The notes below the pieces were generated by a model, which worked only from the letters and a program-made list of their open reading frames with translations, was not told the origin of the DNA and ran no database searches. The position numbers were made by a program, and so were the translations under genes. A stretch of DNA of 64,000 bases from Gymnothorax reevesii. Lineage: Eukaryota; Chordata; Actinopteri; Anguilliformes; Muraenidae. The stretch covers positions 5,323,501 through 5,387,500 of the forward strand of contig CM056573.1 in the NCBI GenBank assembly GCA_029721435.1. Reading direction: 5' to 3'. Positions 31,889 through 44,714 of this stretch are shown piece after piece. Position 1 is the first letter of the stretch. Each line of letters begins with the position of its first letter.

Positions 31889-32080
31889 CAGGGGTCTCCA
31901 ACCCTGTTCCTGAAGAGCTACCATCCTGTAGGTTTCTACTCCAACCCTAATTCAACACACCTGATTCAGCACATTAGCAGCTCATCAAAATCTCTAACTG
32001 GGAAAGCAGGTGTGGTTTCCTTTGGTTGGAGTGATAGTCTTCAGGGTGGTAGTTCTCCTGGGACAGGGTTGGAGACCCTG
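31889..32080. mobile_element. hAT-type fold-back MITE nested in the Tc1 relic
   Basis: Termini CAGGGGTCTCCAACCCTG and CAGGGTTGGAGACCCTG, with CTTCAGGGTGGTAG / CTACCATCCTG arms. Flanks TTGTAAGT (31881-31888) and GTGAAAGT (32081-32088) are an imperfect 8 bp duplication (two differences). CAGGGGTCTCCAACC is a classic hAT end. Confidence 0.85.
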
Positions 32081-32395
32081 GTGAAAGTTCTCCTCAGCAT
32101 TAATGGGACCTCTGCAGATGTTGACCATTCCATGGGCAGTGGATTGGGGGGATGGCGGGATTCCACAAACAGGTGACAAAGTGTTTGGTGTCTGTAGCTT
32201 ATTTTAGCGTAAGGGCAACAAGGGCTACCCCGTCTGCACCAAAGTGACAGGAGAGCCACTGTGACACAGTTCTTGAACATTTTAATGATAGATCCAGGAG
32301 GAATGTGTCACAACAAACAGTGTAATGTAACATGCTGCGTATGGCACTTTATTGCCTCAGACAAACCAGAGAGCCTGTTTGCCGACGATCATGAC
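32081..32395 (-). mobile_element. Tc1-like relic, part 2 (minus)
   Basis: Resumes with CTCCTCAGCATTAATGGGAC, as in other Tc1 relics here (compare CTTCAGCATTAACGGTGCC at about 19019, the N-A-E block read in reverse). Minus-strand frames give INAEENF-like coding. Ends are unclear. Confidence 0.45.
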
Positions 32396-32594
32396 TATAC
32401 TGTAAAAAAAAAAAAAACGTCTCAACTGAAAAAAGTTAGTGTCCAGGCTGCCTTAAAATTTTAAGCTCATTGTACTTGAGATGATAAGTTGAGGTAATAT
32501 TCGACTTACAATCTTAAATTCAGTCAACTTGAAATTTTAAGGCAGCCTGGACACTAAATTTTTTCAATTGAGACAACTTTTTTTATAGTGTATA
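32396..32594. repeat. fold-back element flanked by TA
   Basis: AGTGTCCAGGCTGCCTTAAA near 32438-32457 is inverted near 32534-32553. Outer ends read TACTGTAAAAAA and TTTTTTATAGTGTA. TA at both borders suggests a Tc1/mariner-mobilised MITE. The inner centre, about 75 bases, is not symmetrical. Confidence 0.75.
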
Positions 32595-32670
32595 ATGGCC
32601 ACATGTGTATCGGAACTCAACCTTGGCACAATGGAAGAAGGTCACCTGGTCTGACGAGTTTTTCTGGAGG
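32595..32670 (+). mobile_element. small Tc1 transposase fragment
   Basis: TQWKKVTWSDEFFW can be read around 32627-32670, the block with the first catalytic Asp (W-S-D-E) of a Tc1 transposase. Nothing else of the gene follows. Confidence 0.45.
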
Positions 32671-34845
32671 TCCCAGTGAGACGCAAAATTTTCTTTCCAA
32701 GGGAGACTTCACTTGCAATGGAAGCTGAAATAGTACATCAACAGTATGCTTTGCAAAGGGAATTTTGCAGAACTAAAAAAATCATTACAACTGGGAAATG
32801 CATCAGTTTGGTGTACTTTTTATGAACAACGAAAGCATAAATTAAATTTCTTGAGGTTGACGAAATTTATGACAGTGGATGGTTGAGACCATACGTGTCA
32901 CTTAAATGGTGACACAGTATGACCACATGTCAAAAAAGCGGCCAACGCTTCTGTCACCGAGGAACTGCTTACTTCGAGACTCACGAGCCAAACCTAAAAA
33001 GTACCTAAAGCAGTATAAGACGCAAAAGGAGCGCAATCAATCATTTGCGCAATCTGTTCCATAGGCCTACTTAAGAGGTGAAAAAATATCAAGCCAATTT
33101 AACTAATGGGGAGAAAACCCTTCACGTCATGGTTACACGGGTGCATACGCCTCATTTTTCCATCCTACTTCATTTGTCATCTCAGCAGCCATTAACGCAA
33201 ATATCCAATAAAGTACGTAAATGTATGCAGTAGCTGGCTAGTTAGATATTTATGGTTTGCTGGCTGGCTGGTCTCTCCCTTGCTGATTGGAAACATTCCA
33301 CCCGAAATAACTGATGCCATTTATATCAATTCCTTAACACGTATTTTGACCGATTTTGACTCAGCAATTTGCGAAATAAACATGAAACGTGCACCACAGC
33401 ACCATCCCTCGCCTGGCCCGCCTGCTCGGAAATTCTCACTTCGAGCCCGATCTTCAACTGCTGAAGTCCCACTTCACGGACTTTTCATCATCATAGCAGC
33501 TTTCTGGGAAAGCCCTTCCACCATAGTATTCAATTTTGCCGATTTAAAAAAAAAATCCCAAAACTTCATCATCAGTAGTAGTTCTGAGAATAGTATTGAA
33601 CTGATTTATTAATGCCATCGATTTGCGAAAGAATGCGTGCATGGCCCTATCATTCACTCAGTTTTCAACGCGCGCTATGGGGGACCGTTGTGCGATATGC
33701 GTGAGCTTTACGCTCCCATATCGGACTTACAAGTGGTAGCCTAAACAAATACATTAGATGAAGTGGGACAAAATATTTGGATCTGGCAAGCGAGGCTTAA
33801 GCCCAGGCCTATGCCCTCCTGGGATTTTGGACTCTTTCAGCCGATGAGCCAAGTTTGTTTTCAATGTACTATTGTGGTGGTTTGTGTTTAATCTAGCCTA
33901 CTAATACAACACAATGTAGCTGCGTGCATCAGAGTAAAATCTAATTTTTATTGAAAGCGAAATTATAAGCGAATGTGAAGTTGAACAATAGCCTACATTT
34001 TCAGGCAGACTGTCTCATAACATTCAATGCTGGGAAGAAAATATAAAAATATAAAAATAAGAAAATAAATACACCAACTCACCATATAAAACATGGATTT
34101 CAATTTACCAAAAAAGGCACAACCTTATAGGCCTACCCAGAATAAATTACCCAGAAAGATTCTGGAGAATGAAAATAACGCAATCATCCATAGTCTCGGC
34201 GATGTAGCTTAATACCGCTCTGTTTTACCATCAGTTTTATGTTGAAGGTGTCAAAAATAAAAGAACCAAAAGAAAAAAAAAAAACCCCGAGTCAAGAAGA
34301 CTTATGTATCAGGCAAGCAACAAAAAGGTTATCCACTGAAGACATACGGATCACTGGCATAATCTCGTAACCTTTCGCTGCAGTGCGCCTATAGAGAGAA
34401 TGCGGTAGGATCTAATCCCGCGAATCTTTGTATATCCTATCCAGCGCACTCTCCTTAATTGTTTTAATATCACTCAAAATTTATGTCCTCCTTGGAAACA
34501 GATTATTTGTCCACCTATATGAAAACCACGACAAAATCAGAAAATTAATCGCAAAGTAGCTTAGGCGTAGACAGCCTAGAATGCTCGATTTATTGACCAT
34601 TGATGTCAGAGAGTTAAAAAAGTCCATCAAATATACTAATTTAATTAGCCCAACCGAGTCAGATATGTCAACTAAACCATTTTGTGGGAACGATGTGCAC
34701 AGTTACCAAGACGTACTTAGGCCAGTTGTGAAAAGTGAAATTTTGTTTAATAAAATAAATAATGAAAAAATAAAAAGGTAATATCTACCGTACAGAAGGG
34801 TTGCAAATTAAGGGGAAGAACTGAATTAAAGTGTGGACAAATATA
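32671..34845. other. no gene recognised
   Basis: Unique-looking sequence. A 110-codon frame at 33280-33612 contains Pro/Ser/His-rich PPEITDAIYINS and QHHPSPGPPARKFSLRARSS, but I see no family motif, splice context or conservation evidence, so it is not called. CpG-containing stretches occur near 33400-33480 and 33665-33725. Confidence 0.4.
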
Positions 34846-34847
34846 AC

Positions 34848-35325
34848 ATGTAACAAATGCAAATGCTTCTGTCCATTTTCCTGGATAGGTTTGCATACAC
34901 TCGCCGCCTGCAAACCAGTGCAGAGTTATTCTGTATGAATCACCTTTATCTCCTATGATGAAGCTCCTACCATGATGGGAGGGTCTCTTCCCAGATGACA
35001 ATGGCCCAAACCCCACAGGCCACAGAGGTCACTGAATGGTTTATCAGTATGAAAATGATCCCAAGCATATGCCACCGCCTTCAGTCACAAGATCTGAAAC
35101 CAACTGAACTCATATGGGAGATTTTGGAAGAAAAACAAAGACAGTGCTCTCCGTTGCAATAATAAAAACACCAAATGAGGGAATATCTCTTGGAATAAAG
35201 TTCCCTCCAGTAAAGTTTTACACTTGTAGACTTCATGCCAAGGCATGATGAAGCTGATCTGGCAGCTTGTGGAAGCCCAACACCTTCCTGATACTGTTTA
35301 TGTTGATTTTTTCATTAATTTGTCA
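34848..35325 (+). mobile_element. Tc1-like transposon, 3' part
   Basis: Contains the downstream half of a Tc1 transposase gene, recognised mostly at DNA level: TCTTCCCAGATGACAATG (D-D-N, second catalytic Asp) at about 34986, CCTTCAGTCACAAGATCTGA then CATATGGGAGATTTTGGAAG (W-E-I-L block) at about 35112, CAAATGAGGGAATATCTCTT and CCAAGGCATGATGAAGCTG. It ends in AATTTGTCACCTCTCTC, the usual terminal-repeat context of this family. Many indels; dead. Confidence 0.7.
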
Positions 35326-35400
35326 CCTCTCTCTCTCTCGCTTCTTACTTTCTCGTTTTCTCTCTCTCTCTTTCATATATAGCCTATGTATATATATATA
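35326..35400. repeat. (CT)n and (TA)n low-complexity run
   Basis: CTCTCTCTCTCTCG and TCTCTCTCTCTTTC followed by TATATATATATAA directly after the Tc1 3' end. Confidence 0.9.
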
Positions 35401-38400
35401 ATTTTTCTCCCCGACATAATTTCTCGTATGTCCGAGCCTACTACGGTTTAGTAAAGGCGCACATATAGTCTATATAAGCCTGTATATTTTAACCGATCAC
35501 AAGATATAATCGAGTCAAACTGCGCCGCACGGCCTACTTCCTTTTCTGAAGCACACCTGTCAACACAACGACCATGTTTTCTCTCGTAGTCCCCCGGCAG
35601 CCTTACAAAAAATAGACGAAATACGCGCATCATTTCAGGAAAAGCAAAACAATAAACCACAATTGAAGACATTCGCTGTTTTTAACGCGAATGAATCCGT
35701 CGTGTCTTATTTCATAATTTTGCACAAAATAAACCATAAAATCAAAATAAAACTACGCTTCCAGCTGTCTTTCTTTCTCATTGTCATTGCTTTGCAGATT
35801 TTTAGACTATTCTATCGGCTAGGAGACATGTCCTCCATTTAGAGCTTAATCGAAAAGGCATATAAATCTTTGTTATCGTTGCCGCGATTTGACGACCCGC
35901 GGCCAAATTCACCGAAATGTTGCCAAGCCCAATTCATGAAAATTCTGAACATTTAAAAAAAGAAATATAAGCAGACAGAACAACATAACACGCACCAATA
36001 GCAAAATAAATAAAAAACACGATATGCTCTGCGAATTTCATTAGTTTATACACAAAAAAGGGCCAAATACTCTAAAGCGAAAATGAATTGTCCGTACTCA
36101 GAGGTTGAACCCCACTGGCCCACAAAGGGAACCGTTACAACAATATGCAACAGCAGTGCTACTCAGCTATTACTTATTTAACCCTTATAAAATGATGTTC
36201 ATAATCACTCTAACAATGGTGTACAATAATGATTGCGATTGACAAATTGAAAAAGTGAACTCATTAATATACCTTGTCGTTTTAATACATCACTCGGCGG
36301 TCTGTTCCCTGATAATTTCCGAGATATTTGTGCTCATAATAAACGGAGTTTACAATTGCCTCTAATCACAGCAGATAATTGGAAATTAAAACTATTCCGA
36401 CGGCTGCCACATGCTGTAATTGTTTAGCTTTGAACACCGGGCAAATCATACACGAAACATCAGAAGAAAGCAATTAAATGCAATAATGCGCTGATAATGT
36501 GCGAGGTAGCCTAAAACGTCGCGCACCTTGCGGCGGTATCAGCTTCCAGACAACTAATAATTAGGCTTACATCGTCCCTGCTAAAACGAGAAATTATACA
36601 GCATTATAAAGAACATTATAAAAACATACTCCAATCCCGAGAGTGCTCGACCCCAGAATTTCTCCAAATAGAACGTTAGCGAGTGACTGAAATTGCATTT
36701 ATTAATTTAATGTACTAATTTCGAGCATGAGCGATGGAATTAAAATGAATGGCTTCTTTCACTCATATCAATATTCTAAATGAACCAATGTATTCAATCT
36801 GCGCACATATTCAAGACAACAAGATATAGGCCGAGTAAACTAAAATATATTTAGATCTAAATTACGGAAGAAGGTGGGAGATTTATTATTAGCTATTAAT
36901 GTTGTTGTTGTTGTTAGCCTATTGTTGTTGTTGCTTCTGTTGGTTGTTTGTTTGTTTTTCAAAAGATAATGGTCCACCTTCAGCTCAAATATGCAGCCGA
37001 ACCCTGATGCTCCCGTCGTAGCGGTTTGTTGCCTCCGAATTCAAATCGAGGGGATCCACGGAGTGGAAGCCATAAATCAGCCGTAAGATAGACAAGGCGA
37101 CCCTTGGCAAAATAAATGATCATTATGCTCGGGAGGATCATGAGATAGTTCCTCAGGAGTCTGGACCGTGCACATTATGAAAACAAGGTGCGGATTTACC
37201 ACTTCCTTGAACAGCCGTTCGTTTTGAGTAACGTTGCTTTCACATAAGGAATACGGCACTCCAACCGTTTATGTTACACAACGGCCCAAATTAAATGAGA
37301 TTAGGCGTGCAATAAGTAGGAATATTCATTTTGTCCAAAATAAACGTATTTTCATATATTGGACTACTCCTAATAAATAGCCTAAATGAATAAATAGCCT
37401 AACTAATAAATAAATACAGAAATACATAAATATTGTGTAACGCAGGGATTGATCATGTATCCTCAAAAACGCTGTCAAAATTACATTATGGCTGCCAGGC
37501 AATGTAAGTGCACCGGGTTGAGTGAGAGCTATGTTTGAGAGCTAAAACATAGCTGCTATGCAAATGAGAAGTCACAGTTATATCAATGATGAACCATATG
37601 TTCTACTTCGACATATTGTGAGAGGAAATAATGTGATTGTTGCCTTAGTAACTCGTTTATTCATCCTGTCAGTGTTGGCACAGATTATTTCACAAACAGG
37701 AAAACAAATATAATAGTTTCCCACGTCTAAATTATTTAGAGCTTCTGTAGACAATAACAACAATAACAACACAAATATTTCTCCTCTTCCCTTGTTGACA
37801 CACAGCAAACAACTTAACAGACAGCGAGTGCATGAAGTAGGCAAATAAACACACACATGTGAAATGCAGGAAAGCAACACTATGCCCCAGAATTTATTTA
37901 TTTATTTAGTTTTTTTTTTTTGCATCTCTCTCTCTCTCTGAAGCATTCTGTGTGTGCAAGTTTCAAACAATCTGCATAACTTTTCTTCGTTCCATTTAAT
38001 ACAGCTCATTCGGATGCAGATGGCCACTGACTCTGAAGATTTCTTTTATTTCCGCATGCATGCACAAGCCTACATCTCAAAATGGGCTGGCCAGCCCACG
38101 TAAGATTTTTTATCATTTCATTTTTTTTAAATATAAGTTTCATCGCCAAACAAGTCAAAATAAAACATGATGACAAGACCGTGTCTCGCGGACAATTTCC
38201 CTGACAGGACACCTCTGTCAAAATGAGAGTCAGCACAGCATTGGGTCCGGTCAGGTTAGCCCCCTGTATCTTCCGAGACGACGGAAAATCCGTGACCGGG
38301 TTGGAGCAATTGGCGTTGACTGATCGTGGGTCACTGTCAAGAGAAATATACACCAACAGATGCGGGCAATTCCACACCTACAAACGGACTATCCACTACA

Positions 38401-40614
38401 AACACTATTACTGGAAATCAATCAGCACTGAGTGATCCGATTTCAGCGGAAGCTTAATCACAAACAAACAGTATGTAAGATGGCTGACCTCTTCGTTTTT
38501 TCATGTGTGCAGTGAGATTTAGACTAATTTCACAGAGCTTATTGCTCACATTCAGCAGAATACATGGTGATGATGTGGCTTATCGGCGACACAAGGTGCC
38601 AGCTGAAGGAAGCCTGTGGTTGCCGAGTTTCATGGGGCGATTACAATAACTGATGTTAAACTTCATATTCGTCGCTATTTGTTATTCCCAAAATGTATGC
38701 AAAAGTAGTCATTTCATATAGCCAATTACTTGCGTCGTAAACACGGCGTCAAGCCCTCATATTTCACATTACCCGACATTTTAGTTCGATGCATTCATTA
38801 CATTTCTGGCTGATACTGTATTGAAAATATTCTTTTTTTTTCCCCAAAACGGCAGTTGAGTTTTTGTCAAAATAATTTTGGTGCAACAAAAAATAATTTA
38901 AAATGATCTGTGACGTCTCAAAGGCCTTATTAGCGACAAGTAATATAATAATCGACAAATAATGGAAATTTATTTTACAACAGATATGGTTCTGCATCTT
39001 ATATTAAACATAGCGTACTATGACAACAACGAAGCTGTGAATGTAAGATAATGTTGAGATATTGTTTTGGAAAGGTAAAAAGACACTTAACATGGTCGAC
39101 ATGGTTGATATTTTATGTGACTAGAAAACGTGAGCGAGCACCAACTGCGCAGCCGAAAGGTTGTGATATTTAAACGTATCACTAGGGGCCGCAAGGGCCT
39201 TATAAGTGGAAATGTTGAGCATTAATCTCAAATTCATCGGCTGACTACGTTCATTCAAGTCTCATAATGGATAACACATTTTAAGGCGCAAGACATATAG
39301 ACAGGCATTAATAAATGTAAATAATTACAAAAAATAATAAATACGGCATCAATCCCTGTATGTTTTCAAGAAATTAAATTTGGATTACGTTATTACATCT
39401 GGATGTAAAATGCAAGAAACAGCCCTTCTACTGCGTCATTATTAAAATTATTGCATGTCCAGCGTAGCCAAGGTTTTCTCCTTTATAGGAATAAATTTAG
39501 AAATGCTCACAAAACACTTCATAGTACTGGTTAGAAATCTGTGCCTCCGGTGGAGAAGCATGCGAAGCCGTGAAGACGTAACAGAATCCGTCTTCAGCAC
39601 AGATGGTCAGCCTCTTTCATTTCCCGGCAACGAAAGTCCTTTTAGGACCTATGTAAGTCGTAATTTTGCAATATAACCGTCTAAATTATGCGTGTGCTCT
39701 TAGAGTGTTTTTTTTAGGTGGAGGCAATGCTAGTTAGAGAAGGTCCAGCTGTTTGCTCAACCTGCAGCTGAACCCAACACACCGTAGCATCCTCCTGATC
39801 CCCCATCCCCGCGACATTCAGATGGCGTTTCTTCGCAACACAGAATCAACCTTTCTGTGACAGCTTACCATTGGTAGACCCAGTGCCAAACCTTGAAAGT
39901 TTTAATAATTTTTTCCTCTCAGTTAGCCCATGAGGAACAACCCATGTTTATAGGTTTGCCAAGCAAAATATTATGATAACCTTTTCCATCCTAATTTGTG
40001 GCACAGCCTGCATGCACGTTGAATCAACATTAATTACCATGCAATGTTTCAACTACATAATTCATAAAATGGCAAGGAGCTAGCCGAAGGGGGTGTGGAT
40101 TCATGGGTACAGGAGGGGCCTGTCTTGTGCCCTGCACAGCAAAGCATGATGGGAGGTGCTCGTGCAAAGCGCAGCTGTCATGTCCAGTGTCCTGCACCGT
40201 GTCTGTAACGCAGAAAGAGCTTCAAACCTCAGATTCTGCCCACTTCTTGCACTTTATCCTCCACTTTTAGCTTCACAAGTGAATTTTAATTTCATTTAAT
40301 TTGATCGTAATGCAATTCCATACCAAACTAGCTCCGACAACAAATTAATCTTGACTACAAAGAAAAAAATCAATGATCAACGAGCACACTACAATCTCCT
40401 CTCTCAGCTAGAGCGGGCAATGTGCACTTCAAAGGTAGCCAGTACCATCAGCATATGTCTTGCCATTATGGCTTAAAGGTAAACACAAATTTATTGCAAA
40501 AGAACACAATAAGAAAGGCTATAATAAAATAACAATTTTATTTTACTACAATGGAGAATTTACTACAGGCGTAACCGAATCTCAGGAAAAACACGAATGG
40601 AAAAAAATAGCACA
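35401..40614. other. repeat-poor A+T-rich stretch, no gene called
   Basis: 5.2 kb with no recognisable mobile element, the longest such run in the window. Frames at 38006-38377 (minus) and 39455-39676 (plus) lack family motifs. Sub-region 36190-36720 has many TAATTA/TAATTG-type motifs and a moderately complex composition that looks like vertebrate conserved non-coding DNA. A (GTT)n run lies at 36898-36926. Confidence 0.4.
36190..36720. promoter_or_regulatory. possible conserved regulatory element
   Basis: Dense homeodomain-type cores (CTCATTAAT, ACAATTGCC, GATAATTGGAAATTAAAAC, TGTAATTGTTTAGC, CTAATAATTAGG) with balanced complexity and no repeat signature. Regulatory function is inferred only from motif density. 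Confidence 0.25.
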
Positions 40615-40629
40615 GTAGTAGTAATGATG

Positions 40630-40669
<40 letters not shown>

Positions 40670-40772
40670 GTTCATTATTATTATTATTATTATTATTATA
40701 GTTGTTGTTGTTGTTGTTATTAATAAAACAAATTATTATTATTGTTAGGCCTATATTAATATTAATATTGAT

Positions 40773-40807
<35 letters not shown>

Positions 40808-40820
40808 GAAGAAGAAGAAC
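40615..40820. repeat. compound (AAT)n/(ATT)n/(GTT)n microsatellite
   Basis: An (ATA)n run of about 14 units (40629-40668) is followed by (ATT)n (40673-40700), (GTT)n, then TATTAATATTAATATTGAT and another (ATA)n run to about 40804, ending in GAAGAAGAAGAA. The A-rich and T-rich halves are complementary. Confidence 0.95.
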
Positions 40821-41492
40821 ACATCACACGATTCTGTTGTGAAACGAAAACCACTCTCACATATTGAACATACTTCACCTCTATACGGAATCCAACCGAT
40901 CCAGATCGCCTGGGAGCCCCGAGGACTGAGTCAACAGGGCGACGTCGCTGGTTGGTTCTCCGTTACTGTGCTTCAAGCTGGCTGTTTGAATGATGAGTTA
41001 AAGACGTTGACACTGAAGTGAGACAGTGTAAGGACACAAAGCAAAAATTAAATGTAGAGCCGTGGGCTAAAAGTAGCAGCTAAAGTCACATTTTTACACA
41101 CCATGAGGAAAGGATGAGAAAAAAATCTTATATCGTTACCTAAGTCAATTTTCTCCATTCCTCCAAATGGTCAGCTTGTGTCTCCAGTACTTTTTGCACT
41201 GGGGTCCTGAAATAAATAAATAGCACAAAACTTGTCAGAAGCAGATGCCCCGCTCTAAATCGGTAGGTTTTGAAACCAAGTCAAAGTAGTTTAAAGTCTG
41301 CAATAACAGCCGTCGACTTTTCATAACCTGACCTTCAGAATTTCGTCCAGCTGAAATTACAAATGTTCGAGACGCATCAAATTGATGAAATTGATGAAAC
41401 ATTCCCAACTCAGCAACTTACACATGACGAAAATGTACAGACAACCCGTCATCTCCATAGAGGGAAAAATATCACCAAGTAAGATTAAAAAG

Positions 41493-41494
<2 letters not shown>
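40821..41494. other. no feature recognised
   Basis: No gene or repeat recognised. The 60-codon frame at 40839-41021 has no known motif. Confidence 0.4.

Positions 41495-41579
<85 letters not shown>
41495..41579. repeat. (CA)n microsatellite
   Basis: About 42 CA units over 85 bases with one G interruption at 41541. The opposed reading frames across it are simple-repeat artefacts. Confidence 0.98.
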
Positions 41580-41580
<1 letters not shown>

Positions 41581-42034
41581 CCGACTGCTGCTACCAACCG
41601 TATTCCGGACGCGATTGTAGCTAACCCGAATAGGCCAAAGCTCGAGACGGAACCACCACCAAATGAAAATTTATTTAATTCCACCGAACCGTAATTCAAG
41701 AGCTCAACCCCGAGGATGGACGAAAAGCAGCATGCAAACCATTGCCTCCAGATTGTAACGTGTTCTACTTTTACAAACAGAACATCTGACAGTCAAACGG
41801 ATTGCCAACGGTCAACGAAATACTCACGAAAGGCAACGATTTTTTACGCCGCGTAAATATACTGGCTATACTGTCCTCTGAATTGGATTCCTATCTTGGA
41901 GTCCTTTCACTTGACACGAGGCATTGAAATTTTGATTTCAATTAAAGCAATATGATTTAATAACATGTCAAATTTAAAAATCAGACAACAGCTGCGGTGT
42001 TACATTTCATGCTTACTTGTGCGGACATGTATGG
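41580..42034. other. no feature recognised
   Basis: No gene or repeat recognised. Confidence 0.35.
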
Positions 42035-42265
42035 GACTACCAACTGTTCAAAAGTCTGGAATCACTCCGAAATGTTTTTGTAAGGAATTTATACGCCTAC
42101 TTTTGTTCAGGAACTTAACAATAAATTGATAAAATGATAAAGTGAAAACGCAGCAAAGAGAAAGATGATGTGACAAATCTCTATGTCTCTTCAATTTTTA
42201 TTCTTTATGCTAGTTTAGCCTCATAATAACCAGTCCTAATAAAATTGTGCTCACGTGGTTTTTTT
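42035..42265. mobile_element. possible Tc1 terminal fragment
   Basis: CCAACTGTTCAAAAGTCTGG followed by AATCAC resembles the terminal repeat of a common fish Tc1 family (actaccgttcaaaagtttgg-type). Nothing coding follows. Confidence 0.4.
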
Positions 42266-44714
42266 TTTCAGTACTGGAGAAAAACTGCCATCATATCCTA
42301 TAGTGCAGTATAAGTATGAATGCGGACTGAGTTGCTATGCTGCAAACCCTTGCTGTTGTTTTATCTGTAATATTACGTTATTTTTAATTGTATCCAACTA
42401 TCCAAGCATTGCAGAGTGCGTTACTTATGATGTATAGGCTACATTCCCTACATTCAGGGAAAATAAATACTCACTGTGAAAATGCGACAACAGTACAAAA
42501 GTCAAGGTGGCATGGGGCTGGTTAAATGTACCCACAAGAGCGTTGGTGGGTTGAACCGTATATGCCCCAGGCTGCATAGTGCTGCAAGTCTAATCTACAG
42601 AAAATGTGCGCATAGAACACTTGGTAGTCAACCTTGGGGTTTGAAAATAGTGATAGCACCTGCAATCTTTAGAGAAGCCTGCATGGTACCAGGAGGTCAG
42701 GATGTGGAATGGGTGCGTGGTCCGTGACTGCAACACGAGAAAATGCGATTCCGAACGGGATCCTGCCATTACAATACTTCAGTCTAGGGCTGTTCACGGC
42801 AAAGATTGGCTGTACAGATATTTGCACTTGACTTGACACAGGTATCTAGGACGAATTCCAACTGTCAGTCGTCAAGATGGACCATTTTCACATTGCGAGC
42901 TGCTTCAGTCGGCACATGACATTCACCGTAGCAAACTACGCAGCACTCGCCACCTCTATTGTAATTTCCACAGTGCAGTGAAAAGTGAAAAGAGTGAAAA
43001 GATTCAAAAATCTTGCATTTACGAATTAGCATAACTGAGAACGTCCTCATGATGTAAAGTATCTTTGAGACTGAGATGCTGTTTTTCTGAGTGAAGTTCC
43101 CAAGGTTAAGCGCCAAACCAATGATGTTAAGTCTATGTGATCAGATTCTCTACCACAATTACCTCTCAGTTAACCGGAGTTGCGCTCAGCTGTGTATGTG
43201 ACTAAATCTGGAGAGAGTTCAGAGGTGCATGTGATCGTCTCATGAACGTCATGTGACCAGACGCCTGAGGCAGTCCTGCAATTTGGACATTTCCCGTCAC
43301 ACGCTGAAATTCATCCTGAACCCAATCCACAACCCAAAAACACAATTGAGGACCTGCAATACGAAAAGTTCCCAAGTCACATTTTACAAAAAAAATGAGC
43401 TGGCATCGGTATTAAAAGCCACAATGGCCAGAGCATCATCTGATACCAACAATTTCTCAAAGTCCAACAACCCTGTGTATTGGTGTGTTGCCACTGTCAA
43501 ATTTACTAAACTTTAGTGCAAGAAATCGTGAAATCCATAGAACTTCATTCCTGTCCATTCAAAATCCCAGAATGTGTCTCATGACTAGCAGTGAAAATGG
43601 CAGCCATGGAGGCTAGTTAGTTGCCTTCATCTGTTAAAAATGCTCAGGTCCAGCCATTAAGTGGTAAAAGCTCATACATCCAGGTCTTTAGCTGAAAAAA
43701 TAATTTTATGATTGAGTTTGCAATACATGAGTATTTTTCCGCAAAAAAGGGTGTGCCAGCTCTCAAACGCCCCGGAAACAGCAATTGGCTCCAAAGTAGG
43801 CTACCAGTATAAAAAATGATCTGCAGCATGTTTTTAAAACTTTGACCCACAAAATCTCAAAAGTGTTATTTTGTGATTCAGATACGTCTTGCGCACGGGT
43901 CTTCAATTTGTTGCAATAGTCATCTCACTGGTTTTCACTACAACAGAATTTGATACCTTTAAAAAATAGATTTTTTTGTAATACTTATTTTTTTCTAAAT
44001 GTCTTTCTTTTCACTGGTATTTGTCTTTTGATAATATTTCTGTGATGATTTGTGCCAGGTGGCTGTTAATAAGCGGCGGGTCCCTGGCTGCTTGTTAGTG
44101 AGGGCCGCACCCACATTTGTGTTGGAAATGCAGAGGAGAGCTATCAGCTGAAGCATGTCTTTTATGAGCTGTTGTGCAGTTATAAAAATGTTATTTTATT
44201 TATTTATTTTTTTTTGTGAGTGCAGACGATTTCATTTGCTATTTTTGTGTTTTTTGGGTCAGCACCCATTATACCTTGAAGACGACTGAGGAGAGCAAGG
44301 CAGTTCTTTTGTTGCCTTCAGAAAGTAAAATGCTCGCTAAATTGGATTCAGGTTACAGAAATAACTTCTCTATTGTATAACATCCCTCTTCTTTGCCTAA
44401 TAAAATCTTGAGCTTTTGGGATTTGCTTCCAAGTCATAATTCATCTGCACTTTGAAGCGCTGTACTGTAGCATTTGGTTCAATCAAAGCGGACAGAGACC
44501 TATACAATTCAGAATTCATCCTGAAAGATTTGCTAATGGTCACATCACCAGTAAATGCAAGGGGCTGAGCTCAGTTGGCAGCCATACATTCCCACGCATG
44601 ACCACTCTTCACGGATAAGGTGGCGTACTTTTGATCATGAACAGTTCTTTGCCTTCTCTACATTCTTTTCCTCCCATCTTTCTGGTGCAATCTGATCTTT
44701 GTCTTATTTGTCTA
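42266..44714. other. no gene recognised
   Basis: 2.4 kb without a gene I can support. Frames at 42476-42727, 42865-43116 and 43253-43516 are unrecognised. T-rich runs lie near 43975-43992 and 44190-44215. Confidence 0.4.

Noticed and set aside
33280..33612. 110-codon plus-strand frame with a Pro/Ser-rich middle
   Set aside because: No family motif or splice context, and the tail is A/T-driven (KKKSQNF...SSSENS).
38006..38377. 123-codon minus-strand frame
   Set aside because: No recognisable domain, and the opposite strand also has an open frame. Kept only as part of the unassigned repeat-poor block.
39455..39676. Plus-strand frame ending in a donor-like TATGTAAGT
   Set aside because: One donor-like site is expected by chance every few hundred bases; no acceptor, motif or partner exon.
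41357..41699. Frames encoding Cys-Val or His-Thr repeats
   Set aside because: They are translations of the (CA)n microsatellite.
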